Origin: Legionella sp. MW5194
Lineage (GTDB): Bacteria > Pseudomonadota > Gammaproteobacteria > Legionellales > Legionellaceae
Direction: 5' to 3'
Length of the DNA: 64,000 bases
Assembly: GCF_016864235.1 (NCBI RefSeq)
Contig: NZ_CP045732.1
Location: 2,046,001 to 2,110,000 of the forward strand
Shown here: positions 8,078 through 17,068 of the stretch, piece after piece
How the letters are laid out: each line of letters begins with the position of its first letter
How positions within the stretch are numbered: position 1 is the first letter of the stretch
Position numbers and translations under genes: made by a program
The notes under the pieces: model-generated
Databases searched by the model: none
Told to the model about the DNA's origin: nothing
What the model saw: only the letters and a program-made list of their open reading frames with translations

Positions 8078-8737
8078 TTAATTTACTGCTGCGGGTTGCG
8101 ATGCTTTTTCCAAAGCAGTCGAGCACAAATCGGTAATCAGTGACCAGTTTTTTTGTTTAATTGCGTCATCAGGTACAATCCAGGAACCGCCCACACACTC
8201 TACATTAGCCAGCGCCAGGTAGTCCAGATAATTCTTGGCATGAATACCGCCAGTAGGACAAAACCTGAGGGAGGGGAATGGGGCAGAAATGGCTTTCAGC
8301 ATAGGGATACCCCCTACAGCCTCCGCGGGAAAAAATTTAAAATGGCTGTAGCCGCAATTCATCCCTTCCATCATTTCAGACACACTGGAAACACCGGGAA
8401 TTAAGGGAATATGACTTTGCAATCCTGCCTGCAGTAACTCGGTTGTTGAGCCGGGACTAATGGCAAACTGTGCTCCGGCCTCGGTGCATTGTTGCAATTG
8501 CCGACAAGTCATCACCGTGCCCGCCCCCACGCAGGCTTCCGCGAGGCGTTCCCTAAGTAAACAAATGGATTGAAGCGCTACTGGCGTTCGTAACGTAATT
8601 TCCAGCACCTTGATGCCACCGTTTAATATGGCCTCGGCCAAGGGTAACGCATCGTCAAGGTGATGGAGAACAACCACGGGAATGATTGGCCCCATCGCCA
8701 ATACCGAAGCAGCGGATAACGCATTAACAGAAGGCAT
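8078..8737 (-). CDS. eda: KDPG aldolase (2-dehydro-3-deoxy-6-phosphogluconate aldolase)
   Basis: A 219-aa class I aldolase that splits KDPG into pyruvate and glyceraldehyde-3-phosphate, the last Entner-Doudoroff step. Visible blocks: GPIIPVVVLHHLDDALPLAEAIL, KVLEITLRTPVA (with the active-site Glu), CVGAGTV, HFKFFPAEAVGGIPMLKA (Schiff-base Lys in FKFFPAE) and RFCPTGGI. Its start overlaps the end of glk by 14 nt, showing tight translational coupling. Confidence 0.95.
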   Translation of the reverse strand: MPSVNALSAASVLAMGPIIPVVVLHHLDDALPLAEAILNGGIKVLEITLRTPVALQSICLLRERLAEACVGAGTVMTCRQLQQCTEAGAQFAISPGSTTELLQAGLQSHIPLIPGVSSVSEMMEGMNCGYSHFKFFPAEAVGGIPMLKAISAPFPSLRFCPTGGIHAKNYLDYLALANVECVGGSWIVPDDAIKQKNWSLITDLCSTALEKASQPAAVN

Positions 8738-9710
8738 AATTTTTTTCCATGAGTTGTTTGAGATAAACGGCTGCGCCTAACAATCCCGGCTGTTGTGTTG
8801 CTACAACAAAGGTCGCAATGTTACGATTAAAAGCTGCAAAGCGTCCTTTGGCTTCAAAGCGTTGTCTGAACCCGCTTTCTGCCATCATTGGCAATAGCCG
8901 GGGCACAATACCGCCAGCAATGTACACACCGCCAAACGTATTGAGTGACAGGGCAAGATCACCCGCAAAGCTGCCAAGGCTGTCGAAGAATTGCGAAACA
9001 GCAGCGCAGGCCAGCGGCGATTGCTGCGTCAACGCCTGGTGGGCAATCTCAGCTGCGGTTAACGCTTCAGCCGGTTGCTGGTTAAACGCTGCAATAGCCA
9101 GATAAAGGTTTTCGAGGCCCGGACCGGAAATGATTCGCTCAACGGACACATGACCATAACGCGCATGCAAAAAGCGTTGAATAAACCATTCCTGTTCGGT
9201 TTGCGCAGCCCAGCCGCCATGTCCAGCCTCGCCAGGCAGAGGGATGTAGCCATCTGCTGAGGGGATTAAATGCGCCACGCCAAGCCCTGTCCCGGCCCCC
9301 AATACCACCATGGGCTTGCTATTATCCACCAGCCCGGCACCAATCTGCACTCGATCAGCGGTGGGCAATACCGGGAGGCTCATTGCCGTCGCCGTAAAAT
9401 CATTAACTACCTGCAGTTGCTCCAATTGCAGCTTATGTTTTAAATCCTGAATGGAAAATTGCCAATCCAGATTCGTCATGCTAATCCGATCACAGGTTAC
9501 AGGACAAGCAATGGCAATCGCAGCGTAGCGTACATTCTGTAAATGCTGACTGGACTGATAATGCTTAAGCGCGGCATCCAGGCCGGCAAATTGAGCACAG
9601 GGAAAAACAGCGAGGCGATCAACCCTCAGAGTACGCAAATCGACACGGCCGAATCGAGCATTCGTTCCGCCAATATCCGCGACAATGGCGTAAGTAGTCG
9701 GGTTAAGCAT
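8724..9710 (-). CDS. glk: Glucokinase (ROK-independent Glk type)
   Basis: An approximately 328-aa bacterial glucokinase phosphorylating glucose with ATP. Signatures: [15 protein letters not shown] (phosphate 1), [67 protein letters not shown] and [15 protein letters not shown]. The start is ambiguous: the frame opens with GTG at 9725, and ATGs follow at 9719, 9716 and 9710. All but the last lie deeper inside the edd 3' end. I use 9710, about 9 nt after GAGG and closest to the normal N-terminus. The edd/glk overlap indicates coupled translation. Confidence 0.93.
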   Translation of the reverse strand: MLNPTTYAIVADIGGTNARFGRVDLRTLRVDRLAVFPCAQFAGLDAALKHYQSSQHLQNVRYAAIAIACPVTCDRISMTNLDWQFSIQDLKHKLQLEQLQVVNDFTATAMSLPVLPTADRVQIGAGLVDNSKPMVVLGAGTGLGVAHLIPSADGYIPLPGEAGHGGWAAQTEQEWFIQRFLHARYGHVSVERIISGPGLENLYLAIAAFNQQPAEALTAAEIAHQALTQQSPLACAAVSQFFDSLGSFAGDLALSLNTFGGVYIAGGIVPRLLPMMAESGFRQRFEAKGRFAAFNRNIATFVVATQQPGLLGAAVYLKQLMEKNYAFC

Positions 9711-11535
9711 AACCATCATCCTCACTCATAAACAGACTGCAAGCCCCCTCTTCAGCACCGGAGAAATGCCTTCTCAAGTTGCCGAACAGTTCCCGTCCCA
9801 TGCCATGATGACAGGAGGTTAAATCGCTTGTCTGAGGCGAACGTCCTGCCAATTCCTCGTCGCTGACCAACAGCTGCAAAACCCCTTCCCGGCCATCCAC
9901 ACGCAGGCGGTCGCCATTTTGGATTTTGGCAATCACGCCGCCATCCATTGCTTCCGGGGTAACATGAATCGCCGCCGGTATTTTACCGGACGCGCCAGAC
10001 ATACGCCCATCGGTCACCAGCGCCACCTGATAGCCCCTATCCTGTAATACGCCCAGAATGGGTGTGAGTTTATGCAATTCCGGCATGCCGCAGGCTTTGG
10101 GCCCCTGAAAGCGGACAACCACGACACAATCTTTATTCAGTTCGCCAGCTTTAAACGCTGCTTCCAGTTCATGCTGGCTGGCAAAAACAGCAGCCGGGGC
10201 TTCAATCACCTCCTGATGGTCAGCCAGCGAAGAGGTTTTCATCACAGCCCGGCCGAGATTACCGTTTAAAACCTGCACCCCCCCCTGCGGTTTAAAGGGC
10301 TTTTCAGCCGAAGTTAATACCTGCTCATCAAGGGAGTGCTTAACACCGTTGACCCATTGCAGCTGATTGGCGTCAAGTAAGGGTTGCTCGGTGTAACGAC
10401 CGAGACCAAAACCAGCCACCGTTTCGACTTCCTCATGCAGCAAACCGGCATCCAGCAGAGTCTGAATGAAGTAAGCCATGCCGCCTGCCTGGTGAAAATG
10501 GTTAATATCGGCCTGACCATTGGGATAAATTTTGGCAATGAGCGGCGTGACTGTCGATAAATCAGCAAAATCGTCCCAATTGAGCACAAAGCCCGCGGCG
10601 CGCGCAATAGCGATGAGATGCATGGTATGGTTCGTGGAGCCACCAGAAGCCAGCAGACCTACCACGCCATTGACCAAAACGGCGGCGGTTATCAATTTCC
10701 CTAAAGGCAGATAGTCATTGCCCAAATCCGTTAACTGCACAACACGGCGGGCGGCGGCGCGTGTTAATTCCTGGCGCAGGGGGGTATTCGGATGAACAAA
10801 CGACGAGCCAGGCAACTGCAGGCCCATGACTTCCATGACCAACTGATTGGAATTGGCGGTACCATAAAAGGTACAGGTCCCCGGGCTATGGTAAGACGCG
10901 GCCTCCACATCCAGCAAAGCGTCCTCATTCACGAGTCCTTCCGCATACAACTGACGTACCCTGGCTTTTTCCTTGTTGGCAATGCCGCTGGGCATGGGAC
11001 CTGCAGGAACAAAGAGAAAAGGCAGGTGGCCAAAAGCCAGTGCCGCCATCAACAGGCCCGGTACAATTTTATCGCAGATCCCCAGCAACAATCCGCCGTC
11101 AAACAGGTTATGTGAAAGACTCACTGCTGTCGCCATGGCAATGACATCACGGCTTAGAAGGCTTAACTCCATGCCCGGCTGTCCCTGAGTCACACCATCG
11201 CACATGGCCGGCACCCCACCGGCAAATTGGGCCACGCCCCCTGCTTCACGGACCGCAAGCTTGATAAGCGAGGGATAAGACGCATAAGGCTGATGGGCTG
11301 AGAGCAGATCATTATAGGAAGACACAATGGCAATGTTGGGCTTCACCATGGCGCGTATGTCGCTCTTGTCGTCAGCATTGCAGGCGGCAAACCCATGGGC
11401 AAGGTTCCCGCAATGCAGCGCTTTGCGGTGTGGGCCCTTAAGGCGTGCTGCCTCAAGTCGTTTTAAGTATTGTTCGCGGCTTTTCAGGCTTCGTTCGTTG
11501 ATTTTGTCAGTGACCTGCTGAATGACTGGATGCAT
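9703..11535 (-). CDS. edd: 6-phosphogluconate dehydratase
   Basis: A 610-aa IlvD/Edd family dehydratase with a [4Fe-4S] cluster. It converts 6-phosphogluconate to KDPG, the defining Entner-Doudoroff reaction. Family blocks: [38 protein letters not shown] (cluster Cys), [18 protein letters not shown] (cluster Cys), [49 protein letters not shown] and [23 protein letters not shown]. It is full length. It sits 8 nt after pgl. Confidence 0.96.
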   Translation of the reverse strand: MHPVIQQVTDKINERSLKSREQYLKRLEAARLKGPHRKALHCGNLAHGFAACNADDKSDIRAMVKPNIAIVSSYNDLLSAHQPYASYPSLIKLAVREAGGVAQFAGGVPAMCDGVTQGQPGMELSLLSRDVIAMATAVSLSHNLFDGGLLLGICDKIVPGLLMAALAFGHLPFLFVPAGPMPSGIANKEKARVRQLYAEGLVNEDALLDVEAASYHSPGTCTFYGTANSNQLVMEVMGLQLPGSSFVHPNTPLRQELTRAAARRVVQLTDLGNDYLPLGKLITAAVLVNGVVGLLASGGSTNHTMHLIAIARAAGFVLNWDDFADLSTVTPLIAKIYPNGQADINHFHQAGGMAYFIQTLLDAGLLHEEVETVAGFGLGRYTEQPLLDANQLQWVNGVKHSLDEQVLTSAEKPFKPQGGVQVLNGNLGRAVMKTSSLADHQEVIEAPAAVFASQHELEAAFKAGELNKDCVVVVRFQGPKACGMPELHKLTPILGVLQDRGYQVALVTDGRMSGASGKIPAAIHVTPEAMDGGVIAKIQNGDRLRVDGREGVLQLLVSDEELAGRSPQTSDLTSCHHGMGRELFGNLRRHFSGAEEGACSLFMSEDDGYA

Positions 11536-11543
11536 GACTCACC

Positions 11544-12233
11544 TCATTGCGCGGCAAACATCACTTGCACGTCCGTGCCAGGATGTTGCAGGAAAGCTCG
11601 AATCGGCATGGCGGTGGCTCTGTCGGAGGCTAAAGCCAGGTTAAGCACCGCCAGTTTGTTTTCACCAACTAAATGCAGATAAACATGCCGGCTGTTCAGC
11701 AGCCTGTTTTTACTCAGTGAAATCCGCGGGTATGGCGCTGTTTTCGGCACAACGGTTAAGACAATAAGCTCTTCATCATGAAGACCCGACTCAATTTGTT
11801 CACTGCAGGGAAACAAAGAGGCGGTGTGCCCGTCTTCGCCCATACCCAGAATAACGATATCAAACACCGGCAACGTTTTAAGGCGGTCTTCAATGTCCGA
11901 CAGGCGTTCGTCCTGTGTCGGTTTATCGCTATGGAGACTGATAAACTGTGCATGGGCTGCCTGGTGCTTAAGAAGGTAGCTTCTCACCAGGGTTTCATTG
12001 CTGTCCGGATCCGTCGGCGCCACACATCGCTCATCACAGAGGGTAATGGTGACCTTATGCCAATCCAGCTCGGCCTGAGCCAAACGCTGGAACAATGCTT
12101 TGGGCGTGCTTCCTCCGGAAACCACCAGATAGGCCTGCCCACGCGCCTTAATGGCCTGGTCAAGAATCCTGGTAATCTCGCTGACAAATTGCTCATTTAA
12201 TAGGGTTGAATCGTTAAAATGATTTAATTGCAT
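11544..12233 (-). CDS. pgl: 6-phosphogluconolactonase
   Basis: A 229-aa DevB/NagB-fold lactonase that hydrolyses 6-phosphogluconolactone to 6-phosphogluconate. Motifs: YLVVSGGSTPKALFQRLA, VTITLCDERCVAPTDPDSNETLVRSYLL, VFDIVILGMGEDGHTASLFP (active-site His) and YPRISLSKNRLLNSRHVYLHLVGENK. It begins 4 nt after the zwf stop codon, so the two are co-translated. Confidence 0.95.
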   Translation of the reverse strand: MQLNHFNDSTLLNEQFVSEITRILDQAIKARGQAYLVVSGGSTPKALFQRLAQAELDWHKVTITLCDERCVAPTDPDSNETLVRSYLLKHQAAHAQFISLHSDKPTQDERLSDIEDRLKTLPVFDIVILGMGEDGHTASLFPCSEQIESGLHDEELIVLTVVPKTAPYPRISLSKNRLLNSRHVYLHLVGENKLAVLNLALASDRATAMPIRAFLQHPGTDVQVMFAAQ

Positions 12234-12237
12234 CCTG

Positions 12238-13707
12238 TTAATCCCATTGATGCTGGTGCCGCGCCAGCAGTGTGTGTGCCGCTTCTGGCCCTAACGAGCC
12301 GGCGGGGTAAGTATGAAGTGGAATCTGGATTTCTTCCCAGGCGTTAACAATGCCATCGACCCATTGCCAGGCCTGCTCAACCTCGTCGCGTCGGACAAAC
12401 AGGTACTGATGACCCAGCATGGCTTCAAGCAACAGGCGTTCATACGCCTCGGCGATTCGCAGGGTTTCAAAGGTTTTATTAAAACTTAAATCCAGCTGGC
12501 TTTCTTTAAGCTGCATGGTTTCACCCAGACCTGGCATTTTATTCATGATTTGAATTTCAACGCCCTCATCTGGCTGTAAGCGGATAATCAGTTTGTTGGC
12601 GTTTAATGCCGGGCAGCTTGCAACAAAAATATTATGCGGTTGCGGTTTAAAATAAATGACCACTTCACTTTGTTTTTGTGCCATGCGCTTGCCGGTACGC
12701 AGGTAAAAAGGAACCCCTGACCATCGCCAGTTATCGATGGCGACCTTAAGCGCTACAAACGTTTCCGTCTTGCTTGCCGTGCGTGCGCCTTCTTCCTCCA
12801 AATAGCCGGGAACAACGCGGTTACGCAGAACGCCGCTGACATATTGCCCTCGTACCGTGTTTTCCAGCACGTTACTCTGATTAATGGGGCGTAATGCGTT
12901 AAGCACTTTTAATTTTTCATCGCGAATGCTGCCGGCATCAAGGCTGACCGGCGGCTCCATGGCGATCAGGGACAGAATCTGCAACAAATGGTTTTGCACC
13001 ATGTCCCGCATTTGACCGGCGTCATCGTAATAACTCCAACGCCCCTCCACCCCAACTTCTTCAGCGACCGTGATTTGCACGTGATCAATGGCGGTACGGT
13101 CCCAATTCGATGAAAAAATGAAATTGGCAAAACGCAGTACCAATAGATTTAATACGGTTTCCTTGCCAAGGTAATGATCAATACGATAAATCTGATTTTC
13201 ATTAAAATAATGAGATACCTGGTCGTTTATGGCGATAGAGCTCGCCCGATCGTGACCGATGGGTTTTTCCAGTACAATGCGAGCGGCTCCGGTAGCGAGA
13301 CCCACACTGGCCAAACCCTGGCTGATTGGTCCAAATAAGGAGGGCGGCACCGCAAGGTAACTGACAGTAATCCGTTGTCCGGGAGATACGGCTTCGAGAA
13401 GTTTTCGGTAATCCGCGGCCTGGCTTAAATCCATTTGCACATAATGACTGCGTTGCTGCAACCGCTGCAACACGGTTTCATCGATCGACTCAACAACAAA
13501 ACGCTCAACATTGGTTTTTAAAAAATGGCCGTATTGATCATCGCTTAGGGCTTCACGCGCACAACCAATCAGTCGTGTATCCGCAGCCAGAAGATTTGCT
13601 TTTTCCAGCTGATACAATGCTGGGAGAAGTTTGCGTCGGGCTAGATCGCCCAAGGTGCCAAACAGGATCAAGTCACAGGCGTTATGGTCGGTTGTTGTTG
13701 GCATCAT
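12238..13707 (-). CDS. zwf: Glucose-6-phosphate 1-dehydrogenase
   Basis: A 489-aa NADP-linked dehydrogenase, the entry step of the ED and pentose phosphate routes. LILFGTLGDLARRKLLPALYQL is the Rossmann dinucleotide motif, with Thr-Leu in place of the more usual Ala/Ser-Ser/Thr. RIVLEKPIGHD and YRIDHYLGKETVLNLLVLRFAN form the glucose-6-phosphate site with the catalytic His. GVPFYLRTGKRM is the C-terminal signature. It is the first gene of the operon. Two ATGs at 13707 and 13704 are possible; AGGG upstream fits the second slightly better. Confidence 0.96.
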   Translation of the reverse strand: MMPTTTDHNACDLILFGTLGDLARRKLLPALYQLEKANLLAADTRLIGCAREALSDDQYGHFLKTNVERFVVESIDETVLQRLQQRSHYVQMDLSQAADYRKLLEAVSPGQRITVSYLAVPPSLFGPISQGLASVGLATGAARIVLEKPIGHDRASSIAINDQVSHYFNENQIYRIDHYLGKETVLNLLVLRFANFIFSSNWDRTAIDHVQITVAEEVGVEGRWSYYDDAGQMRDMVQNHLLQILSLIAMEPPVSLDAGSIRDEKLKVLNALRPINQSNVLENTVRGQYVSGVLRNRVVPGYLEEEGARTASKTETFVALKVAIDNWRWSGVPFYLRTGKRMAQKQSEVVIYFKPQPHNIFVASCPALNANKLIIRLQPDEGVEIQIMNKMPGLGETMQLKESQLDLSFNKTFETLRIAEAYERLLLEAMLGHQYLFVRRDEVEQAWQWVDGIVNAWEEIQIPLHTYPAGSLGPEAAHTLLARHQHQWD

Positions 13708-13780
13708 GAACCCTGATTACACTCCTGATAATACAAGTTTCGGGGACAATAACCGCTTGTTCCTCCGCGGAATTGTCGGG

Positions 13781-13808
13781 ATTGTACAATACTGGTGATT
13801 CGCGTCAA
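13781..13808 (-). promoter_or_regulatory. Sigma-70-type promoter for the zwf operon
   Basis: On the minus strand, TTGACG (13803-13808), a 16-nt spacer and TACAAT (13781-13786); each box has one mismatch to consensus. It lies about 75 nt before zwf, the first gene of the ED operon. Confidence 0.6.
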
Positions 13809-13945
13809 CTGCTAAAACCTGATTAGGAATTTCATTACTGCAGTCTTTGCCGTCATTTAGTACATCTAAAGGAAAATTTGTAAAAATATTTACTGATTTG
13901 TGAAATGGGGTAACATAAATGATTCCAATCTAAGGAGAAAAGGTA

Positions 13946-14407
13946 ATGATAGAAAAACATGGGATATTTCAGCCTGAATCGAACAAAAGAAGCTCCAGTT
14001 ACATTTATGCCACGCTTGACGCAGAAAGTGCACAAAGCATCGTTGCGAAAAGCATGGGTAAATTGTCACCCTGGTTAATTCGTGAGAGCAGTGTCAACGG
14101 CCTTCTCTCCATCACGTACTATAGTCCTGAATCCAAAAACATCCACCACCAACGCCTGTGCTTTAACGGAACGCAGTGGGCTCATGCACCATCCGCTCTC
14201 AATGAGGCCAAAGCAATCGCCTTGCAAAGTCAAAAAGTATCCAAAGACAATTTGAGTGAATCTGGCGGCGCGCTTTTAGCTTCTTTTTTAGCAGAACAGG
14301 GTTACCATGCTGAGAATTTAATTTACCCGCCGGAGTCGCAGGCGACAAAAAACAAATTTTATACCGGTTATGATCTCAATACCCCCTTGCAACCTTACCC
14401 CAATTAA
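13946..14407 (+). CDS. Small SH2-domain-like protein, candidate effector
   Basis: A 153-aa protein whose centre reads like a Src-homology-2 domain. WLIRESSVNG (residues 43-52) corresponds to the FLVRES strand, with R46 in the place of the phosphotyrosine-binding Arg. LLSITYYSPESKNIHHQRL follows as strands C and D, with basic residues where SH2 domains read the phosphate. The upstream helix LDAESAQSIVAKSMG fits helix A. No other domain is present. SH2 domains are otherwise eukaryotic, but a Legionella family is known. There is no signal peptide. AAGGAG with AAAGG precedes the ATG. It likely binds host phosphotyrosine proteins if translocated; both points are inference. Confidence 0.65.
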   Translation: MIEKHGIFQPESNKRSSSYIYATLDAESAQSIVAKSMGKLSPWLIRESSVNGLLSITYYSPESKNIHHQRLCFNGTQWAHAPSALNEAKAIALQSQKVSKDNLSESGGALLASFLAEQGYHAENLIYPPESQATKNKFYTGYDLNTPLQPYPN

Positions 14408-14420
14408 CAATCAACATAAT

Positions 14421-14452
14421 CGATTGGCTTGTGCCTATATGCAAGCCAATCG
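14421..14452 (+). terminator. Hairpin after the SH2-like gene
   Basis: CGATTGGCTTG and CAAGCCAATCG form a perfect 11-bp stem with a 10-nt loop, 14 nt after the stop. The 12-nt palindrome GTAGCGCGCTAC and a T-run follow within 40 nt. Confidence 0.55.
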
Positions 14453-14593
14453 GTAGCGCGCTACAAGGCGAATTCTTTTTTGTGCAGGTAAGCGATGCAG
14501 TGGGTGATACTCCACCAGGCTTAATGTTAAGCGGGGTGAGATTCCATCCGCCATTGCTGCGAAATGGGATTTTTTGCTAAAACCATTGTGGCT

Positions 14594-15232
14594 TTAATTA
14601 TTAATGTGATGAATGGGCTTGTGCGTATACTTCACAAACCAAACGGTCGCGCCGCCACAATCCGGATCCGCTACTTTATGCGTCAGTACGGTAAAATGAT
14701 GCAGAGCCAGCAGGTAGTCATATTCCGCCAGGCTTAATGACGCATGGTAAAGATTCTGCCCGCCATTGTCGCTCCAGATCTCGCCTTCCGAGGGTCCTGT
14801 CGTAAAAAGCAAGACGCCGCCGACATGAAGGTGGTTTTCAAACACCTTGAACATGGCGCGTTGATCATCCGGCGGCAAATGAAAAAAGCTGTGCCACGCG
14901 AGGATGGCATCAAACGTTTCATCAAGCTCCAGTGCGCGCATGTCTTCGACAATAAAACGCTGTTCGGGAAAACGCTGCCTTGCCAGTTCAATCATTTTAA
15001 CTGACGCGTCCACGCCGGTAATAGTAAACCCCTGTTCAATGACATGGCGTGCGATGGGTTCGCCGGTTCCACAGCCTAAATCCAGTATCTTTTTACTGCT
15101 GCGCCGTATTTCATCACAAAGTGCATCGAGGTAAGGTTTTTCAAAAAGTTCACGACCGCGATGCGCGTCATACCAATCGACTATTTTATCGTAAGACTCA
15201 TACACTTTGTCTTTATTGCTTTGTTCGCTCAT
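14594..15232 (-). CDS. Class I SAM-dependent methyltransferase
   Basis: A 212-aa Rossmann-fold methyltransferase. Motif I is KILDLGCGTGEP, the Asp of TGVDASVKMIELAR binds the ribose, and FDAILAWHSFFHLPPDDQ is motif IV, followed by GGVLLFTTGP. The substrate is unknown. Its ATG overlaps the stop of the upstream alpha/alpha-toroid gene by 4 nt (ATGA), so the two form an operon. Confidence 0.85.
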   Translation of the reverse strand: MSEQSNKDKVYESYDKIVDWYDAHRGRELFEKPYLDALCDEIRRSSKKILDLGCGTGEPIARHVIEQGFTITGVDASVKMIELARQRFPEQRFIVEDMRALELDETFDAILAWHSFFHLPPDDQRAMFKVFENHLHVGGVLLFTTGPSEGEIWSDNGGQNLYHASLSLAEYDYLLALHHFTVLTHKVADPDCGGATVWFVKYTHKPIHHINN

Positions 15233-16929
15233 AGAAACCCATTGCCTGCGCGCAATAACGGAAGTATCTCGATTAAGGGTCTTTCCGGTAAGTTAATCAG
15301 CGGCTTGTTGTCATTACCCGTACTTGCAAGCAGCATAATCAAACTGTTCACACCGTGGCAGACTGCATCGGTGCGTACTGTGCGGGTGGTGAAATTGGTA
15401 ATAAATCCACCCATTGCCCGTTCGGGATTTTTAACATTGTATGTATTCTGTGGCGTATAGGCATTCTGCAATAACCAACGGCTGGTCAGGATCATCGCCT
15501 CCCGGTAACGCTGGCATTGATTGCCACCCTGTTGAGTGCAAAATTGATAAAGCACGCCCATGACTTCATTAATCCAGCCATTGCCGCTGGTCGTCATCGC
15601 GTCGAGGTAGCGTCCATTACTGTAAATGTCATTTTTATCCGTAATCTGCCGTGCCAGAATGGCTTTGGCAATGTCATCAATGGTTTTACGGTAGACCGGA
15701 TTGTTGTCGACTTTAGCCAGATCAATCAGCGACATCATCACCCAGCTTGACGAAATGGAGTTAGCCGGCCGGTAATCATCACCGACAATGAAACCCTGTG
15801 TCTGTATTTGCTTTAAAAATTGCCCGGCAATTTTTAAAGCCCCCTGATGATAACGTTGATCATGCGTAACCCCGTAGAGCCTAGAAAGGGCTGAAAGCAC
15901 TTGACCGGAATAAAGAAAAGACTGTTTGTTGCTGTCTTTCCATTGACCACTGGTACAGCTGGCCACCGGCATGACTGTGCCGTCCTGATTGACCCGGGTC
16001 AATAGCCAATCGCCGGCGTGTTTAGCGGCGGCGAGGTACTTGGGTTCATCGGGATAAAACTGGTTCAGTTCAAGCAGGGTAAAAATAGTTTTAGACGTTG
16101 TGCCTACCACTACCCGACAGGATTTAGTTTGGGTTTCTGGATTAAAGCCGTAATAAAAGCCCCCGGCATGAGGTCCCTCTTTTACCTGATTGGAAAGGAT
16201 AAAATCAGCAATGGGTTTAAATTGTGCCGACAAGCGCTGATCCGGGTGCGCACGATAAAGCATCAGCAAGGTGTATAAACTGGAGGATGAGTAAATGGTG
16301 CGCAACAATTCCTGCTGTTTGTCCTTCCCCGCATTATAAAATTTGAAAAAACCATGCAATTGCGGGTGCATGGTTTTCAGTAAATAGGCTTCGCTGTTTT
16401 TGATCTGCTCTTTCAGGGAGTCCGCAGTCATGGTACGGACAGCGACGCGGCTGCCGGTTAATTCAAGGCCCTTTTCGCCATATTCGATGAAGGAATACCG
16501 ACGTGCAGGATAATAATCAAAGGCCACTTTGAAGCGGTAATGATTTAACTCCGCTTCATTGAGGCGATCGGTCGGCTGCGGTTTCAGCGACATGTCGGTC
16601 GCTTTTTTTAAAACGTCTGCCAGGCTTGATCCATGGCTTGCCCCTTCACCGACCTTGTTACCCAGATGATAAAGGCTGACATGCACACTCCAGTCGGATT
16701 TCTGGTAGGCGTTATTCCAGGTTGCATCCAGCGTCTGCAGGTTCTGCAAAGGGGTCTGTCTGATTTGATTGATGGCAATACCGCGCACGTAACTAATGAT
16801 TTCATCGCGAAAAGCCTGATTATCAACCATTGGGACAAAGGGCTTGCTGGCATAACGCATGCTGTAAGACAAAACGGACTGCGGCAACAAGCAGGCTGGC
16901 AATAGCAGGGTAGCGAGCAATTTGCGCAT
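15229..16929 (-). CDS. Exported alpha/alpha-toroid (six-hairpin-like) protein
   Basis: A 566-aa protein with a signal peptide (MRKLLATLLLPACLLPQSVLS). The C-terminal 350 residues carry repeated pairs of helices of the type YLAAAKHAGDWLLTRVNQDGTVMP, QGALKIAGQFLKQIQTQGF and WVMMSLIDLAKV, as in alpha/alpha-toroid glycosidases and related enzymes. The N-terminal part (about 30-200) is a separate mixed domain. I cannot assign a reaction. Acting in the periplasm or outside the cell on a carbohydrate is a reasonable guess given the fold and the sugar genes on both sides. The frame opens at 17004, but the ATG at 16929 begins the signal peptide directly. Confidence 0.65.
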   Translation of the reverse strand: MRKLLATLLLPACLLPQSVLSYSMRYASKPFVPMVDNQAFRDEIISYVRGIAINQIRQTPLQNLQTLDATWNNAYQKSDWSVHVSLYHLGNKVGEGASHGSSLADVLKKATDMSLKPQPTDRLNEAELNHYRFKVAFDYYPARRYSFIEYGEKGLELTGSRVAVRTMTADSLKEQIKNSEAYLLKTMHPQLHGFFKFYNAGKDKQQELLRTIYSSSSLYTLLMLYRAHPDQRLSAQFKPIADFILSNQVKEGPHAGGFYYGFNPETQTKSCRVVVGTTSKTIFTLLELNQFYPDEPKYLAAAKHAGDWLLTRVNQDGTVMPVASCTSGQWKDSNKQSFLYSGQVLSALSRLYGVTHDQRYHQGALKIAGQFLKQIQTQGFIVGDDYRPANSISSSWVMMSLIDLAKVDNNPVYRKTIDDIAKAILARQITDKNDIYSNGRYLDAMTTSGNGWINEVMGVLYQFCTQQGGNQCQRYREAMILTSRWLLQNAYTPQNTYNVKNPERAMGGFITNFTTRTVRTDAVCHGVNSLIMLLASTGNDNKPLINLPERPLIEILPLLRAGNGFL

Positions 16930-17068
16930 GGTAAAGACGGTCCTTACGCCATTTAATAATCTTTTTAAATTACAGGAGTTTACCCCGCTAAACAAGCGTG
17001 GCATTTACGATTCTGCACGACAGTGTTAGCATTGCAGCGGAAAAATTAAAAGGACTTATGCCAGCGCC

